Of a stretch of 64,000 bases of DNA, positions 9,089 through 17,739 are shown one piece after another (position 1 is the stretch's first letter; each line of letters starts with the position of its first letter). A program made the position numbers and the translations under genes. This DNA is from an uncultured Lachnospiraceae bacterium (lineage in GTDB: Bacteria; Bacillota; Clostridia; Lachnospirales; Lachnospiraceae), in NCBI GenBank assembly GCA_947053345.1, contig CAMRSM010000001.1:62001-126000 (forward strand), in the 5' to 3' direction. A model generated the notes under the pieces. That model saw only the letters and a list, made by a program, of their open reading frames with translations. It did not search any database and was not told the DNA's origin.

Positions 9089-9499
9089 ATGAATCAAATT
9101 AAAAACAGCTTTTCTTCCATCGAGCAAATGACGAGTCAGCTGCGGCAGCCGGCAAAGAGGGCGGCGGAAAAATCTGCCGGGAAATCTTTTGAGAGCATAC
9201 TGCTTGGCAAGGGCAGGCAGGAGACAGCAGAAGGGGCACAGGAAGACGTTTCGAAACTCAAGTTTTCGAAACACGCAAATGAGCGCCTGATGAACCGGAG
9301 CATTGATCTGTCCGAGGAGCAGGTAAGGCGGCTTCAGGCGGGTGCGGCAAAGGCACAGCAGAAGGGAATCGTGGAGTCGCTTGTCATGGTTGACAGTTAT
9401 GCATTTATTGTGAATACTAGGAGCCAGATCGTCGTGACTGCGGTGGCGGAGGGCGATGACCGTGTATTTACAAATATTGATGGGGCAGTCATTGGTTAA
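9089..9499 (+). CDS. Flagellar operon protein, TIGR02530-type
   Basis: The 136-residue protein matches the small family of Firmicutes proteins always found between flgD and flgE. Its core, LKFSKHANERLMNRSI followed by AAAKAQQKG-like and ESLVMVDSYAFIVNTRS segments, resembles the conserved HxxxRxxxR-type start of that family. The biochemical role is not established; location suggests a hook assembly function. The start ATG at 9089 follows GAGGGGAGG. Confidence 0.8.
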   Translation: MNQIKNSFSSIEQMTSQLRQPAKRAAEKSAGKSFESILLGKGRQETAEGAQEDVSKLKFSKHANERLMNRSIDLSEEQVRRLQAGAAKAQQKGIVESLVMVDSYAFIVNTRSQIVVTAVAEGDDRVFTNIDGAVIG

Positions 9500-9576
9500 A
9501 TACCGCCGGACCGAGATGGGGGCGGCCCCCGGCTGACTGACAGATGCCGGGGAACGAAGAAGGAGGTCATTTCATT

Positions 9577-11058
9577 ATGATGAGATCATTGTATTCTGGT
9601 GTATCGGGCTTGCGGGTGCACCAGACGAGAATGGATGTAATTGGTAACAATATCGCAAACGTGAACACGGTGGGTTTTAAGAGCAGTTCTACGCTGTTTT
9701 CGGATATCCTTTACCAGACAACGAGCCCTGCGACCGGACCGAACGAAGCGATGGGCACGGCGGGTATCAACGCGATGCAGATCGGTCTCGGCGCGAACCT
9801 TGCGGCGATCACGACGAACATCACCGGAACGGGCGGTTCTCAGCGCACGGACCAGTGGTCTGACCTCATGATCGAGGGCGACAGCTTTTTCGTTGTCAAC
9901 AACAACGGCACGAATTATTTTACAAAAGCAGGTTCGTTCAATGTGGATGCAAACGGCAATCTGTGTACGCCGTCCGGCGCACTTGTCATGGGCTGGCAGG
10001 TGAGCGAGACCGACCCGTCCAAGTGTACATCGGATAAAGTTTCGGCACTGCGCGTAATGTCCCCGGATAAGCTGTTCTCGGAGCCTGCGGCGACGGAGAA
10101 CTGTATCGTGACCGGAAATATTGACCAGAATGATACGCAGCTTGAGGAGGACGCGGAAGGGCGTGTGGCGAACGTACAGTTTTACGATAACCTTGGAAAT
10201 CTGTTTACGGTAGCACTCAACATCAAGCGCCCGGCGGAAGCCGAGAACACAAATACCTTCGCCGTCACGGTGACGAATGTCTTTGATGAGAAAGGAAATT
10301 CTGTTTTCGTCGAAGAGGTCGAGGAGGACGGTGTCAAGTTCTTCCAGGCAAAGGAATCCCAGAATGGTTTTTCCTTTAACGGGGAGACCTATGAAATCGG
10401 CGAAGTTGACCCGGAGACCGGTGAATTTACAATCGAGATGGATCCGGCAATCCTGACGTTTGACCCGGTCGGCGGACGTTTTGTCAGCATTGACGGCAAT
10501 GAGGATATGGAGGGGTACAACGAGGAGTCAAACCCGTTTATTACCTTCAATCTGGCTGCGGAGACGGAAAATACACCTTACCGGGAGATTAAGATTGATT
10601 TCTCTGCCTTAACGATGTTTGCCCAGAGCGGTACGACGACCTTAGAGAGTGCGCGCGGTACGAGGGCGAGTGCGGCGGAAGGAGCCGGAAAGCCGGTCGG
10701 CAACATGACGGGGCTCAGCATCGACAAGTACGGAAAGATTTATGGTACGTATGATAACGGCGACCAGAACCTGCTCGGACAGATTGTTGTCGCGACATTC
10801 GCAAATCCGGCAGGCTTAGAGTCGATCGGTAACAATATGTTTGCGACAACGCAGAACTCCGGTTCGTTTGACGGCATCGGGAAGAATATTCTTTCCACGG
10901 GCGGAAAATTCAGCCCAGGTGTCCTCGAGATGTCGAATGTGGATCTTGCAAACGAGTTTACGGACATGATCATCACGCAGAGAGGTTTCCAGGCAAATTC
11001 CAGGATCATTACGACATCGGATACTTTGCTGGAGGAACTGATCAATCTGAAACGTTAA
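9577..11058 (+). CDS. flgE: Flagellar hook protein FlgE
   Basis: FlgE polymerises into the hook. The 493-residue protein has the rod/hook N-terminal signature (SLYSGVSGLRVHQTRMDVIG, NNIANVNTVGFK) and the matching C-terminal coiled-coil motif (DMIITQRGFQANSRIITTSD). The frame is open upstream to 9544, but AGGAGGT at 9561-9567 is spaced 9 nt from the ATG at 9577, so that start is chosen. The central variable domain is moderate in size. It lies downstream of flgD. Confidence 0.97.
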   Translation: MMRSLYSGVSGLRVHQTRMDVIGNNIANVNTVGFKSSSTLFSDILYQTTSPATGPNEAMGTAGINAMQIGLGANLAAITTNITGTGGSQRTDQWSDLMIEGDSFFVVNNNGTNYFTKAGSFNVDANGNLCTPSGALVMGWQVSETDPSKCTSDKVSALRVMSPDKLFSEPAATENCIVTGNIDQNDTQLEEDAEGRVANVQFYDNLGNLFTVALNIKRPAEAENTNTFAVTVTNVFDEKGNSVFVEEVEEDGVKFFQAKESQNGFSFNGETYEIGEVDPETGEFTIEMDPAILTFDPVGGRFVSIDGNEDMEGYNEESNPFITFNLAAETENTPYREIKIDFSALTMFAQSGTTTLESARGTRASAAEGAGKPVGNMTGLSIDKYGKIYGTYDNGDQNLLGQIVVATFANPAGLESIGNNMFATTQNSGSFDGIGKNILSTGGKFSPGVLEMSNVDLANEFTDMIITQRGFQANSRIITTSDTLLEELINLKR

Positions 11059-11064
11059 TAAGTG

Positions 11065-11242
11065 AGGCTGCCGCACGGGGAGCGGGCGGTTCGGGATACG
11101 GTTTTGGCGGAAAAAGGTATCCGGTACATGTTCTGTTTCGTGCGGCAGCCTGTGCCTGACGGATTTTCCTGTCAGGGAATTTTTCTGTATATGGGATGAA
11201 TGGAAAATCCTGCCCGCGGAAGGATGTAAAGCTGCGGGCAGG
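11065..11242 (+). other. flgE-flbD intergenic region with nested inverted repeats
   Basis: The 228-nt gap holds a perfect 13-bp inverted repeat (11065-11077 with 11139-11151, arm AGGCTGCCGCACG), a 6-bp hairpin (11155-11160 with 11171-11176) and a 9-bp hairpin (11209-11217 with 11234-11242). GGATTTTCC at 11161-11169 could instead pair with 11202-11210, which competes with the second hairpin and touches the third. No T-tract follows, so simple termination is unlikely. A processing or attenuation role between hook and stator genes is inference. Confidence 0.65.
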
Positions 11243-11286
11243 TACATAGTGAGATGGTGGGAAAAGACAGTGCGGGGAGAAGAAAT

Positions 11287-11493
11287 ATGATTGAGGTTAC
11301 AAAATTAAATGATCAAAAAGTAACAATCAACGCCGATCTGATTGAAACAATCGAGGAAATCCCGGAGACGGCGATCACTTTTACAAATGGAAAAAAAATA
11401 TTTGTAAAAGAAAGTAGACAAAAGGTGAAAAATTTAGTAATATTATATAGAATGGAATTGTTAAATCCGACGTTTGAAAAAGAGGAATTATGA
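11287..11493 (+). CDS. swrD: FlbD/SwrD-family flagellar protein
   Basis: The 68-residue product has the complete FlbD/SwrD family pattern: MIEVTKLNDQKVTINADLIE, then TAITFTNGKKIFVKES and a C-terminal helix. The frame opens at 11254, but the ATG at 11287 after GGGGAGAAG gives the family start. In Bacillus subtilis SwrD raises flagellar motor power through the stators. Here motA-motB follow directly, 28 nt downstream, which supports that stator link. Not related to the Caulobacter transcription factor FlbD. Confidence 0.88.
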   Translation: MIEVTKLNDQKVTINADLIETIEEIPETAITFTNGKKIFVKESRQKVKNLVILYRMELLNPTFEKEEL

Positions 11494-11521
11494 ATTTTAC
11501 AGAAGGGCTTGAGGTGGTAAA

Positions 11522-12325
11522 ATGGACATAGCATCTTTGGGTGGCCTTTTAATGGCCTTGGTATTGGTTATTTATGGTATTACAGCAAAGGATGGATTTG
11601 GCGCATTGAAGGGATTCCTGGATCGGGACTCCGCGCTGATCACATTCGGCGGTGCGTTCATGGGGATGCTGGCGACACAGTCATCCATCCCGGAATTCAT
11701 AAAAAAGCTGAAATCCATTTCCCTTATTTTTAAGCCGCAGACGGTGAATGAGCTGGAAACAATCCAGACTGTCATCAAGCTCTCAAATGTTGCCAGGAAA
11801 GACGGTCTTTTGCAGCTTGAGGAGATGGCGAACAACATGGATGATGCCTTTATGAAGAAGGGGCTGCTGCTGATCGTGGACGGTACGGATCCGGAGCTTG
11901 TGAGGAGCATCCTTGAGACAGAGCTTTCCAGTATTGAAGAGCGGCATTCGGCGAACATCGGTTTCTGGGAAGCGCTCGCTGCGGCGGGTCCTGCATGGGG
12001 TATGATCGGTACCCTGATCGGTCTGATCAACATGCTTGGCAAGCTGCAGGATATGGCTACGGTAGGTCCGAACATGGCGATTGCGCTCATAACAACATTG
12101 TACGGTTCGATGCTTGCAAACTGGATATGTACGCCGGTCGCAAACAAGATGAAGGAAAATAACGGGGCGGAGTTAAAGCAGAAAGAGATCCTTGTGGAAG
12201 GGCTTCTCTCCATCCAGGCAGGCGAAAATCCTCGTGTCATCGAGGAGAAGCTCAAGTCGTTCCTTGCACCGAACCGCAGAGAAGAGTTAAACTCCGGTGG
12301 CGAAGGTGGTGACGACGTTGGCTAA
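11522..12325 (+). CDS. motA: Flagellar motor stator protein MotA
   Basis: MotA is the proton- or sodium-conducting stator subunit that pushes on FliG. The 267-residue protein has four membrane segments (start, ~35-50, ~150-172, ~185-205), the cytoplasmic loop with charged residues, and the GPAWGMIGTLIGLINML signature of the third segment. The family's usual length and the adjoining motB confirm it. It overlaps the preferred motB start by 8 nt, so the pair is translationally coupled. Confidence 0.97.
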   Translation: MDIASLGGLLMALVLVIYGITAKDGFGALKGFLDRDSALITFGGAFMGMLATQSSIPEFIKKLKSISLIFKPQTVNELETIQTVIKLSNVARKDGLLQLEEMANNMDDAFMKKGLLLIVDGTDPELVRSILETELSSIEERHSANIGFWEALAAAGPAWGMIGTLIGLINMLGKLQDMATVGPNMAIALITTLYGSMLANWICTPVANKMKENNGAELKQKEILVEGLLSIQAGENPRVIEEKLKSFLAPNRREELNSGGEGGDDVG

Positions 12326-13139
12326 GAAAGAGAAGAAAGCAGAAATCCCGGCAGGAACCCCTGCCCCCTGGATGGCGACTTTCTCCGACCTGATGAATCT
12401 CCTTCTGTGTTTCTTCGTGCTCTTGTTCGCGATGTCGAGCATCGACGAGACGAAGTTCGAGGAGCTGGCGAATGTCCTTTCCAGCCGCCTGAATTTTTTT
12501 ACGGGCGGGTCGAGTTCCATCGGGGAAGGACAGCTGATCGGAACGGGGGCATCCCAGCTGACGCAGCTTGACCAGTATGTCAACAGCATGGGCCAGAAAT
12601 CGGAGGAGACGGACGGGGAGGAACCGCGCGACCTTGAGGAAAAGGTGGAGGAACTGAACCGACAGGAGAGCGAGGAGATCTACGATGAAGTTTCCACGCT
12701 CACAAGCCAGTATGACCTTGACCAGTATACGGAGATCGGGGTTGACGAAGTGGGGGGGAGATACGTCACGATCGAGATCGGAGGGAATTATCTCTATTCT
12801 TCCGGCAGCGCGGAACTGACACAGGATGCGCTCTCAATATTCTCCCGCATTGGTGATATACTGAAAAATTACGACGGCTACCGGATTGCAGTTATCGGGC
12901 ACACGGACAATGTTCCGGTGCGGCGCGGCGGCAAATACGACAGCAATATGGAACTTTCTTCGGCGAGAGCCAGTGTGGCAGCGAGATATCTGATCGAAAA
13001 CAAAGGCATTGACCAGACGAAGATCGAGTGGACGGGAAAGGGTGAGTACAGCCCGATCGCAGACAATTCAACGGAGGAGGGGCGTACACAGAATCGAAGA
13101 ATTGAAATACGAATATACAATTCATTAAATTCAGATTGA
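12318..13139 (+). CDS. motB: Flagellar motor stator protein MotB
   Basis: MotB forms the ion channel with MotA and anchors it to peptidoglycan. The product (~273 residues from TTG 12318, start MAKKEKKAEIP) has the single membrane segment with the channel aspartate (FSDLMNLLLCFF, Asp24), then a linker and a C-terminal OmpA-like peptidoglycan-binding domain (GHTDNVPVRR; NMELSSARASVAARYL; GRTQNRRIEI). An in-frame GTG at 12297 is possible but lacks a good ribosome site, while GGTGGTGA precedes the TTG. Confidence 0.95.
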   Translation: MAKKEKKAEIPAGTPAPWMATFSDLMNLLLCFFVLLFAMSSIDETKFEELANVLSSRLNFFTGGSSSIGEGQLIGTGASQLTQLDQYVNSMGQKSEETDGEEPRDLEEKVEELNRQESEEIYDEVSTLTSQYDLDQYTEIGVDEVGGRYVTIEIGGNYLYSSGSAELTQDALSIFSRIGDILKNYDGYRIAVIGHTDNVPVRRGGKYDSNMELSSARASVAARYLIENKGIDQTKIEWTGKGEYSPIADNSTEEGRTQNRRIEIRIYNSLNSD

Positions 13140-13144
13140 TTTCT

Positions 13145-13196
13145 TATACGCCCAGCCAGTTCCCGTTTCCATGTGCCGGTATCGGGAAGGCGTATA
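13145..13196 (+). other. motB-fliL intergenic hairpin
   Basis: A two-part stem fills the gap: TATACGCC (13145-13152) pairs perfectly with 13189-13196, and inside it TTCCCG (13160-13165) pairs with 13183-13188. No T-run follows. It ends 15 nt before the fliL ribosome site (AGGGAGGT at 13211), so it could insulate or stabilise the fliL-proximal mRNA. Confidence 0.65.
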
Positions 13197-13223
13197 CAGA
13201 ACCAAGAAGCAGGGAGGTATGAG

Positions 13224-13739
13224 ATGAAAAAAAATATATTGGCAATTATTATTTTAGCTGCAACGTTGGTGAACCTGACATTATGCGCGGTCATGCTTTT
13301 TGTGTACATGCCGAACGCACAGAAGATGAATACACTCATTTCAAAGATATGTCAGCAGATTGATATCGAACTGGAATCCCCACTTCCGGTACAGAAGGAG
13401 GATCCGGTCCTTGCGACGGATCTTGAGGCGATCATCGTCGGCGAAAACATGACGATCAAGCTCTCGAAGGGGACGGACGGCAAAGACCATTATATGCAGG
13501 TTACGGCATCGGTTGTCCTGAACACGAAAGCGGAGGATTACAAGACCATCCAGCCGCTGATGACAAGCCAGGTTGAGCGCATCAAGGAGATCATCCAGAA
13601 CCCGCTTGGGGACTTGACGTATGATAACTATGAGGAAAGCAAAGAGTTGGTAAAACAGGAGATTTTGGAGACCTTGCAGGCGGAGTTCACTACCAAATGT
13701 ATTTACCGTATTGATTTTGGTACTTATTTCGTTCCGTAA
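13224..13739 (+). CDS. fliL: Flagellar basal body-associated protein FliL
   Basis: FliL is a single-pass membrane protein that rings the stator units and supports motor output. The ~171-residue protein has a short basic N-terminus (MKKNIL), one membrane segment near residues 5-28, and a periplasmic domain (MTIKLSKGTDGKDHYMQVTA; ...LTYDNYEESKELVKQEIL). The start ATG at 13224 is 5 nt after AGGGAGGT; an upstream open extension lacks a ribosome site. It sits next to motAB and fliM. Confidence 0.88.
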   Translation: MKKNILAIIILAATLVNLTLCAVMLFVYMPNAQKMNTLISKICQQIDIELESPLPVQKEDPVLATDLEAIIVGENMTIKLSKGTDGKDHYMQVTASVVLNTKAEDYKTIQPLMTSQVERIKEIIQNPLGDLTYDNYEESKELVKQEILETLQAEFTTKCIYRIDFGTYFVP

Positions 13740-13768
13740 AAACCAAAAGAAGGGATCGTGTTAAGGGT

Positions 13769-14749
13769 ATGGGCGATATCTTATCACAAAGCGAGATAGA
13801 CCAGCTGCTCCACGCGTTAAGCAGCGGGGAACTCGATGCGGAGGAATTTAAGGACAATGGCGAAAAAACCATCAAGAATTATGATTTCGAACGTCCGTCG
13901 AAATTCTCCAAAGAGCATTTAAGAACACTTGAAAATATTTTTGAGCATTTTGGGCGGTTGCTTTCAACCAATCTGCCGGCATACCTGCGAAAGAATGTAT
14001 CCATCGAGGTTATGAACTCGGAAGCCGTGATCTACCAGGAATTTACGAATGCGCTGTCAAATCCGGTTCTGCTCGGCATTGTGGATTTTTCCCCGCTCGA
14101 GGGGAGCATCATCATCGAGCTGGCACAGAACCTCGGCTACGCGGTTGTGGACAGGATGCTCGGAGGGGAGGGAAATCCCCTGGAGAAGTCGAGGGATTTC
14201 ACCGAGATTGAGCTTGCGATCATCGAGCGCATCTTCACGGTGATCACAAACCTCTTGCCGGAGCCATGGGAAAATGTTGTTCATCTTGAACCGCGCCTGA
14301 CGCGCATCGAGACGAACTCCCAGTTTGCGCAGATCATCATGCCGTCGGACATGGCTGCCATTGTGACGATGAACGTCAAGATCGGCGTGGTGGAAGGGAT
14401 GATGAATGTATGTATCCCGTACACGGTGGTGGAGGATGTGATCGACCGCTTGAACACAAAGTTCTGGTATGCCTCAATGCAGATGATGGATGACGCAAGT
14501 TACCGGGATGTCATCGAGGTGGCGATCGCGAGGGCACGGATTCCGGTTCGCGCAGTGCTCGGTAAGAGCACCATTTCCATGAATGATCTGCTGAATATGC
14601 AGAAGGGGGACATCATAAAGCTGAACTCAAAGGTGGAAGACGAGTTGAGTGTTTATGTGGGAAATATTAAGAAATTTACTGCATTGCCGGGTTCATCCTC
14701 GGATTCCTACGCAGTGAAGATATCATCAATTATAAGAGAGGAGGAGTAG
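13769..14749 (+). CDS. fliM: Flagellar motor switch protein FliM
   Basis: FliM is the central C-ring protein that binds CheY-P. The 326-residue protein has the N-terminal CheY-binding peptide (GDILSQSEIDQLLHAL), a middle CheC-like domain (LGIVDFSPLEGSIIIELAQN) and a C-terminal SpoA domain (VLGKSTISMNDLLNMQKGDI). Length and domain order are normal. fliY follows after 7 nt, which is standard in Firmicutes. Confidence 0.97.
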   Translation: MGDILSQSEIDQLLHALSSGELDAEEFKDNGEKTIKNYDFERPSKFSKEHLRTLENIFEHFGRLLSTNLPAYLRKNVSIEVMNSEAVIYQEFTNALSNPVLLGIVDFSPLEGSIIIELAQNLGYAVVDRMLGGEGNPLEKSRDFTEIELAIIERIFTVITNLLPEPWENVVHLEPRLTRIETNSQFAQIIMPSDMAAIVTMNVKIGVVEGMMNVCIPYTVVEDVIDRLNTKFWYASMQMMDDASYRDVIEVAIARARIPVRAVLGKSTISMNDLLNMQKGDIIKLNSKVEDELSVYVGNIKKFTALPGSSSDSYAVKISSIIREEE

Positions 14750-14756
14750 GAGCGCC

Positions 14757-15980
14757 ATGGATGGAATGTTATCGCAAGAAGAAATCAATGCCCTGTTGGC
14801 CGGCATGGACACCTCAGGGGGTTCAGAGCCGGAAGCGGGTGCCTCGGCGAGAGTGATACCAAATCCTGACGAAGAGTTAAACGATGCGGAAAAAGACGCT
14901 GTTGGCGAAATTTCCAACATAAGTATGGGAACAGCGGCAACAACTCTTTTCTCTCTGGTAAATCAGAAAGTGAATATTACGACGCCGGTGGTGACCTATG
15001 CGACTTGGGATGATTTGATCAAAAATTACGACAGACCGTGCGTTTTTATTCAGATTTATTATAAAGAGGGGTTGGATGGAAACAACATCCTCGTGCTGAA
15101 AGAGAGTGATGTAAAGATCATCACGGATTTGATGATGGGGGGGGACGGAACCAATACAGCAGGAGATCTTTCCGAGCTGCATCTGAGCGCGATCAGCGAG
15201 GCGATGAACCAGATGATGGGTTCGGCGGCGACCTCCATTTCCTCGATGCTTGAGAAAAAGGTTGATATCAGCCCGCCAAGCGCGGAACTGGTAGATCTTC
15301 AGGATGTGATCAACGGCTCGGATGTGGCAGAGTTTTTAAAGGGTAAGTTCGTAAAGGTTTCATTCCGGATGGAGATTGGCAATTTGATCAACAGCGAACT
15401 GATGCAGTTGTATTCTTTTGATTTTGCGAGGGATCTCTACCGCAAGTTCGTAAAATATACCAATGTGGATGAGCAGGAGGCCGAGAACGTCAGCAACCAG
15501 CCGGGAGCAGAGCAGCAGGTGCCGCAGGCAGATGCATCGCAGCAGCAGGCTGGGATGCCGCAGATGGGGATGCAGGGAATGCCGGGCATGATGCCGCAGA
15601 TGATGGGGATGCCGGGCATGATGCCACAGATGATGGGAATGCAAGGGATGCCGCAGATGATGGGGATGCCTCCTCAGGAGGTAAACATCGCATCGGCACA
15701 GTTCCAACCATTTATGATGGCAGGAAGTCCTTTGCTTCAGACAGAACATATCGACCTTTTGCTGGATGTGCCGCTTGAGGTCACGGTAGAACTCGGAAGA
15801 ACAAGTAAATCCATAAAAGAAATACTTGACTTTGCACCGGGTACTATCATAGAATTAAGTAGGTTGGCAGGTGAGCCGATCGATGTGTTGGTTAATGGAA
15901 AGTATGTTGCCAGGGGCGAGGTTGTAGTCATAGAGGAGGCATTTGGTATCCGGGTAACAGAAATTATAAAAGACAAATGA
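14757..15980 (+). CDS. fliY: Flagellar switch phosphatase FliY
   Basis: FliY is the C-ring component of Firmicutes that combines a FliN/SpoA domain with CheY-P phosphatase activity. The 407-residue protein has an N-terminal FliM-like peptide (MLSQEEINALLAGM), two CheC-type active sites, DAVGEISN (D47-E51-N54) and SAISEAMN (S144-E148-N151), and a C-terminal FliN domain (LLLDVPLEVTVELGRTSKSI). Both phosphatase sites look intact. The linker at residues 267-304 is extremely methionine-rich: 18 Met in 38 residues, with a 30-bp DNA repeat. Confidence 0.96.
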   Translation: MDGMLSQEEINALLAGMDTSGGSEPEAGASARVIPNPDEELNDAEKDAVGEISNISMGTAATTLFSLVNQKVNITTPVVTYATWDDLIKNYDRPCVFIQIYYKEGLDGNNILVLKESDVKIITDLMMGGDGTNTAGDLSELHLSAISEAMNQMMGSAATSISSMLEKKVDISPPSAELVDLQDVINGSDVAEFLKGKFVKVSFRMEIGNLINSELMQLYSFDFARDLYRKFVKYTNVDEQEAENVSNQPGAEQQVPQADASQQQAGMPQMGMQGMPGMMPQMMGMPGMMPQMMGMQGMPQMMGMPPQEVNIASAQFQPFMMAGSPLLQTEHIDLLLDVPLEVTVELGRTSKSIKEILDFAPGTIIELSRLAGEPIDVLVNGKYVARGEVVVIEEAFGIRVTEIIKDK

Positions 15981-16016
15981 GTGGCGTGATGAAATTTGTA
16001 GAAAAAGGAGATAAGT

Positions 16017-16379
16017 ATGGCAAAGAATATTCTGATTTGTGATGATGCGGCGTTTATGAGGATGATGATCAAGGACATCCTTACCAAGAACGGGTACACG
16101 ATTGTTGGGGAAGCGGAGAATGGCCAGAAAGCGGTTGAGAAGTATAATGAGACAAAGCCGGATCTTGTCATGATGGATATTACCATGCCGGAGATGGATG
16201 GTATCCAGGCATTAAAGAAGATCAAGTCCACCGACCCGAATGCGGCGATCATCATGTGTTCCGCGATGGGTCAGCAGGCGATGGTTATCGAGTCGATCCA
16301 GTCCGGTGCGAAGGACTTTATCGTCAAGCCGTTCCAGCCGGATCGCGTACTGGAGGCAGTAAAGAAAGCAATTGGTTAA
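16017..16379 (+). CDS. cheY: Chemotaxis response regulator CheY
   Basis: CheY is the diffusible receiver that carries the signal from CheA to FliM. The 120-residue protein is a stand-alone REC domain with acid pocket D9-D10, phosphoacceptor D54 (DLVMMDITMPEMDG), the Ser82 switch position (CSAMGQQ) and Lys104 (VKPF). Gene position fliY-cheY-fliO is conserved in Firmicutes. AAAAAGGAG precedes the ATG. Confidence 0.96.
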   Translation: MAKNILICDDAAFMRMMIKDILTKNGYTIVGEAENGQKAVEKYNETKPDLVMMDITMPEMDGIQALKKIKSTDPNAAIIMCSAMGQQAMVIESIQSGAKDFIVKPFQPDRVLEAVKKAIG

Positions 16380-16380
16380 T

Positions 16381-16815
16381 ATGCCTTTTTTAGGAGTTTC
16401 CGATACGAGATTAAGCAGCATTGCCAGTTTGTTCGGCATCCTTGCCGTCTGTATCCTGGTGATTGCGGCGAGTTATTTCTTTACCCGCTTTGTGGGAGGG
16501 AGACAGCTTTCCCAGCAGAAAAACAGCAATTTCAAGGCGGTTGACACATTCCATCTGGCACAGAATAAATATCTGATGTTGATTCAGGTGGGAAAACGGT
16601 ATTTTGTGATTGCCATATGCAAAGATACGGTGACGATGCTTTCGGAACTCTCGGAGGATGACATCACGGTATGGCGCAAAAATGTGCAGGGAACTGCAAA
16701 TTTTAAAAGTATTTTTTCCGGCATGCTGAAAAACAGGCCGGACACGGCGGAGAAGGGCGGATCCGGTGAGGATCTTCCTTCTCCTGACAGCGGATATGAA
16801 GACGACATAAAGTAA
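16381..16815 (+). CDS. fliO: Flagellar biosynthesis protein FliO
   Basis: FliO helps assemble the FliP-Q-R export gate. The ~144-residue product has one membrane segment near residues 12-36 (FGILAVCILVIAASYFFTRF) followed by a small cytoplasmic domain (NSNFKAVDTFHLAQNKYLML; VGKRYFVIAICKDTV) typical of FliO/FliZ proteins. The ATG at 16381 follows the cheY stop by one nucleotide; a TTG 9 nt upstream overlaps cheY. The family is divergent, so position before fliP adds weight. Confidence 0.86.
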   Translation: MPFLGVSDTRLSSIASLFGILAVCILVIAASYFFTRFVGGRQLSQQKNSNFKAVDTFHLAQNKYLMLIQVGKRYFVIAICKDTVTMLSELSEDDITVWRKNVQGTANFKSIFSGMLKNRPDTAEKGGSGEDLPSPDSGYEDDIK

Positions 16816-16827
16816 AGGTTGATACAC

Positions 16828-17643
16828 ATGAAATTTAAGGACTGTATAAAGAGAAATAAGAAAAAGATCATTGCAGTGCTTGTTGTTTTTGGAGTGTGCC
16901 TGTTAACCTTTCTTTTTGTTGCTCACAGGACAACATTTGCTGCAGATACGAACAATGGGCTGACTGACCAGGGGGGCAGTGAACTTTCCTTCTACTTTAA
17001 CATGGGGGAGGGCGGTTCCCTGACATCGACGCTCCAGATATTGATATTGCTGACGGTGATCTCGATTGCCCCGTCAATCCTGATCATGGTGACATCGTTC
17101 ACGCGTATTTTGATCGTGCTCCATTTTGTGAGGACGGCGCTCGGCATGCAGACTACGCCGCCGAATCAGGTGCTGATTGGGTTGGCGCTGTTTTTGACTG
17201 TCTTTATCATGTCGCCGGTATTCTCCCAGATCAATACGGACGCGATCGCGCCGCTCTCGGCGGGGGAAATTTCCCAGGAGGAGGCATTCGAGCGTGGGAT
17301 TGAGCCGATCCGGGAATTTATGTTTGACCAGACGGATGAAAAGGATTTGAAACTTTTCTTAAAGATCGCAGGTTTTTCTTCGCTTGAGTCGAAGGAGGAC
17401 TGCCCGACCTCGGTGCTTATACCGGCGTTTATCATCAGTGAACTGCGGATGGCATTTATCATCGGGTTTATGATCTATATTCCGTTTATTATTATTGATA
17501 TGGTGGTGGCATCAACGTTGATGTCAATGGGTATGATGATGCTCCCGCCAACGACGATTTCCATGCCGTTCAAAATATTGCTATTTATCATGGCGGACGG
17601 GTGGAACCTGATTGTTGAGCAGTTGATCGGGACATTCCGGTAA
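16828..17643 (+). CDS. fliP: Flagellar export gate protein FliP
   Basis: FliP is the core subunit of the export gate pore. The ~271-residue protein has a hydrophobic N-terminal signal segment (IIAVLVVFGVCLLTFLFV), then the conserved four-helix core: LTVISIAPSILIMVTSFTRI, LRTALG-like VRTALGMQTTPPNQVLIGLA, and SMGMMMLPPTTISMPFKIL. The ATG at 16828 is chosen over a TTG 9 nt upstream because AAAGG at 16814-16818 is spaced for it. fliQ and fliR follow. Confidence 0.97.
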   Translation: MKFKDCIKRNKKKIIAVLVVFGVCLLTFLFVAHRTTFAADTNNGLTDQGGSELSFYFNMGEGGSLTSTLQILILLTVISIAPSILIMVTSFTRILIVLHFVRTALGMQTTPPNQVLIGLALFLTVFIMSPVFSQINTDAIAPLSAGEISQEEAFERGIEPIREFMFDQTDEKDLKLFLKIAGFSSLESKEDCPTSVLIPAFIISELRMAFIIGFMIYIPFIIIDMVVASTLMSMGMMMLPPTTISMPFKILLFIMADGWNLIVEQLIGTFR

Positions 17644-17739
17644 CTGCCTTACGAAAGAAGTTTTTGGGACATGATTTTTCCGGGAAAGGTTTTTCTCGGG
17701 AGGGGAACAATGGATACCGCCTGAAAGGAAGTGGGGAAT

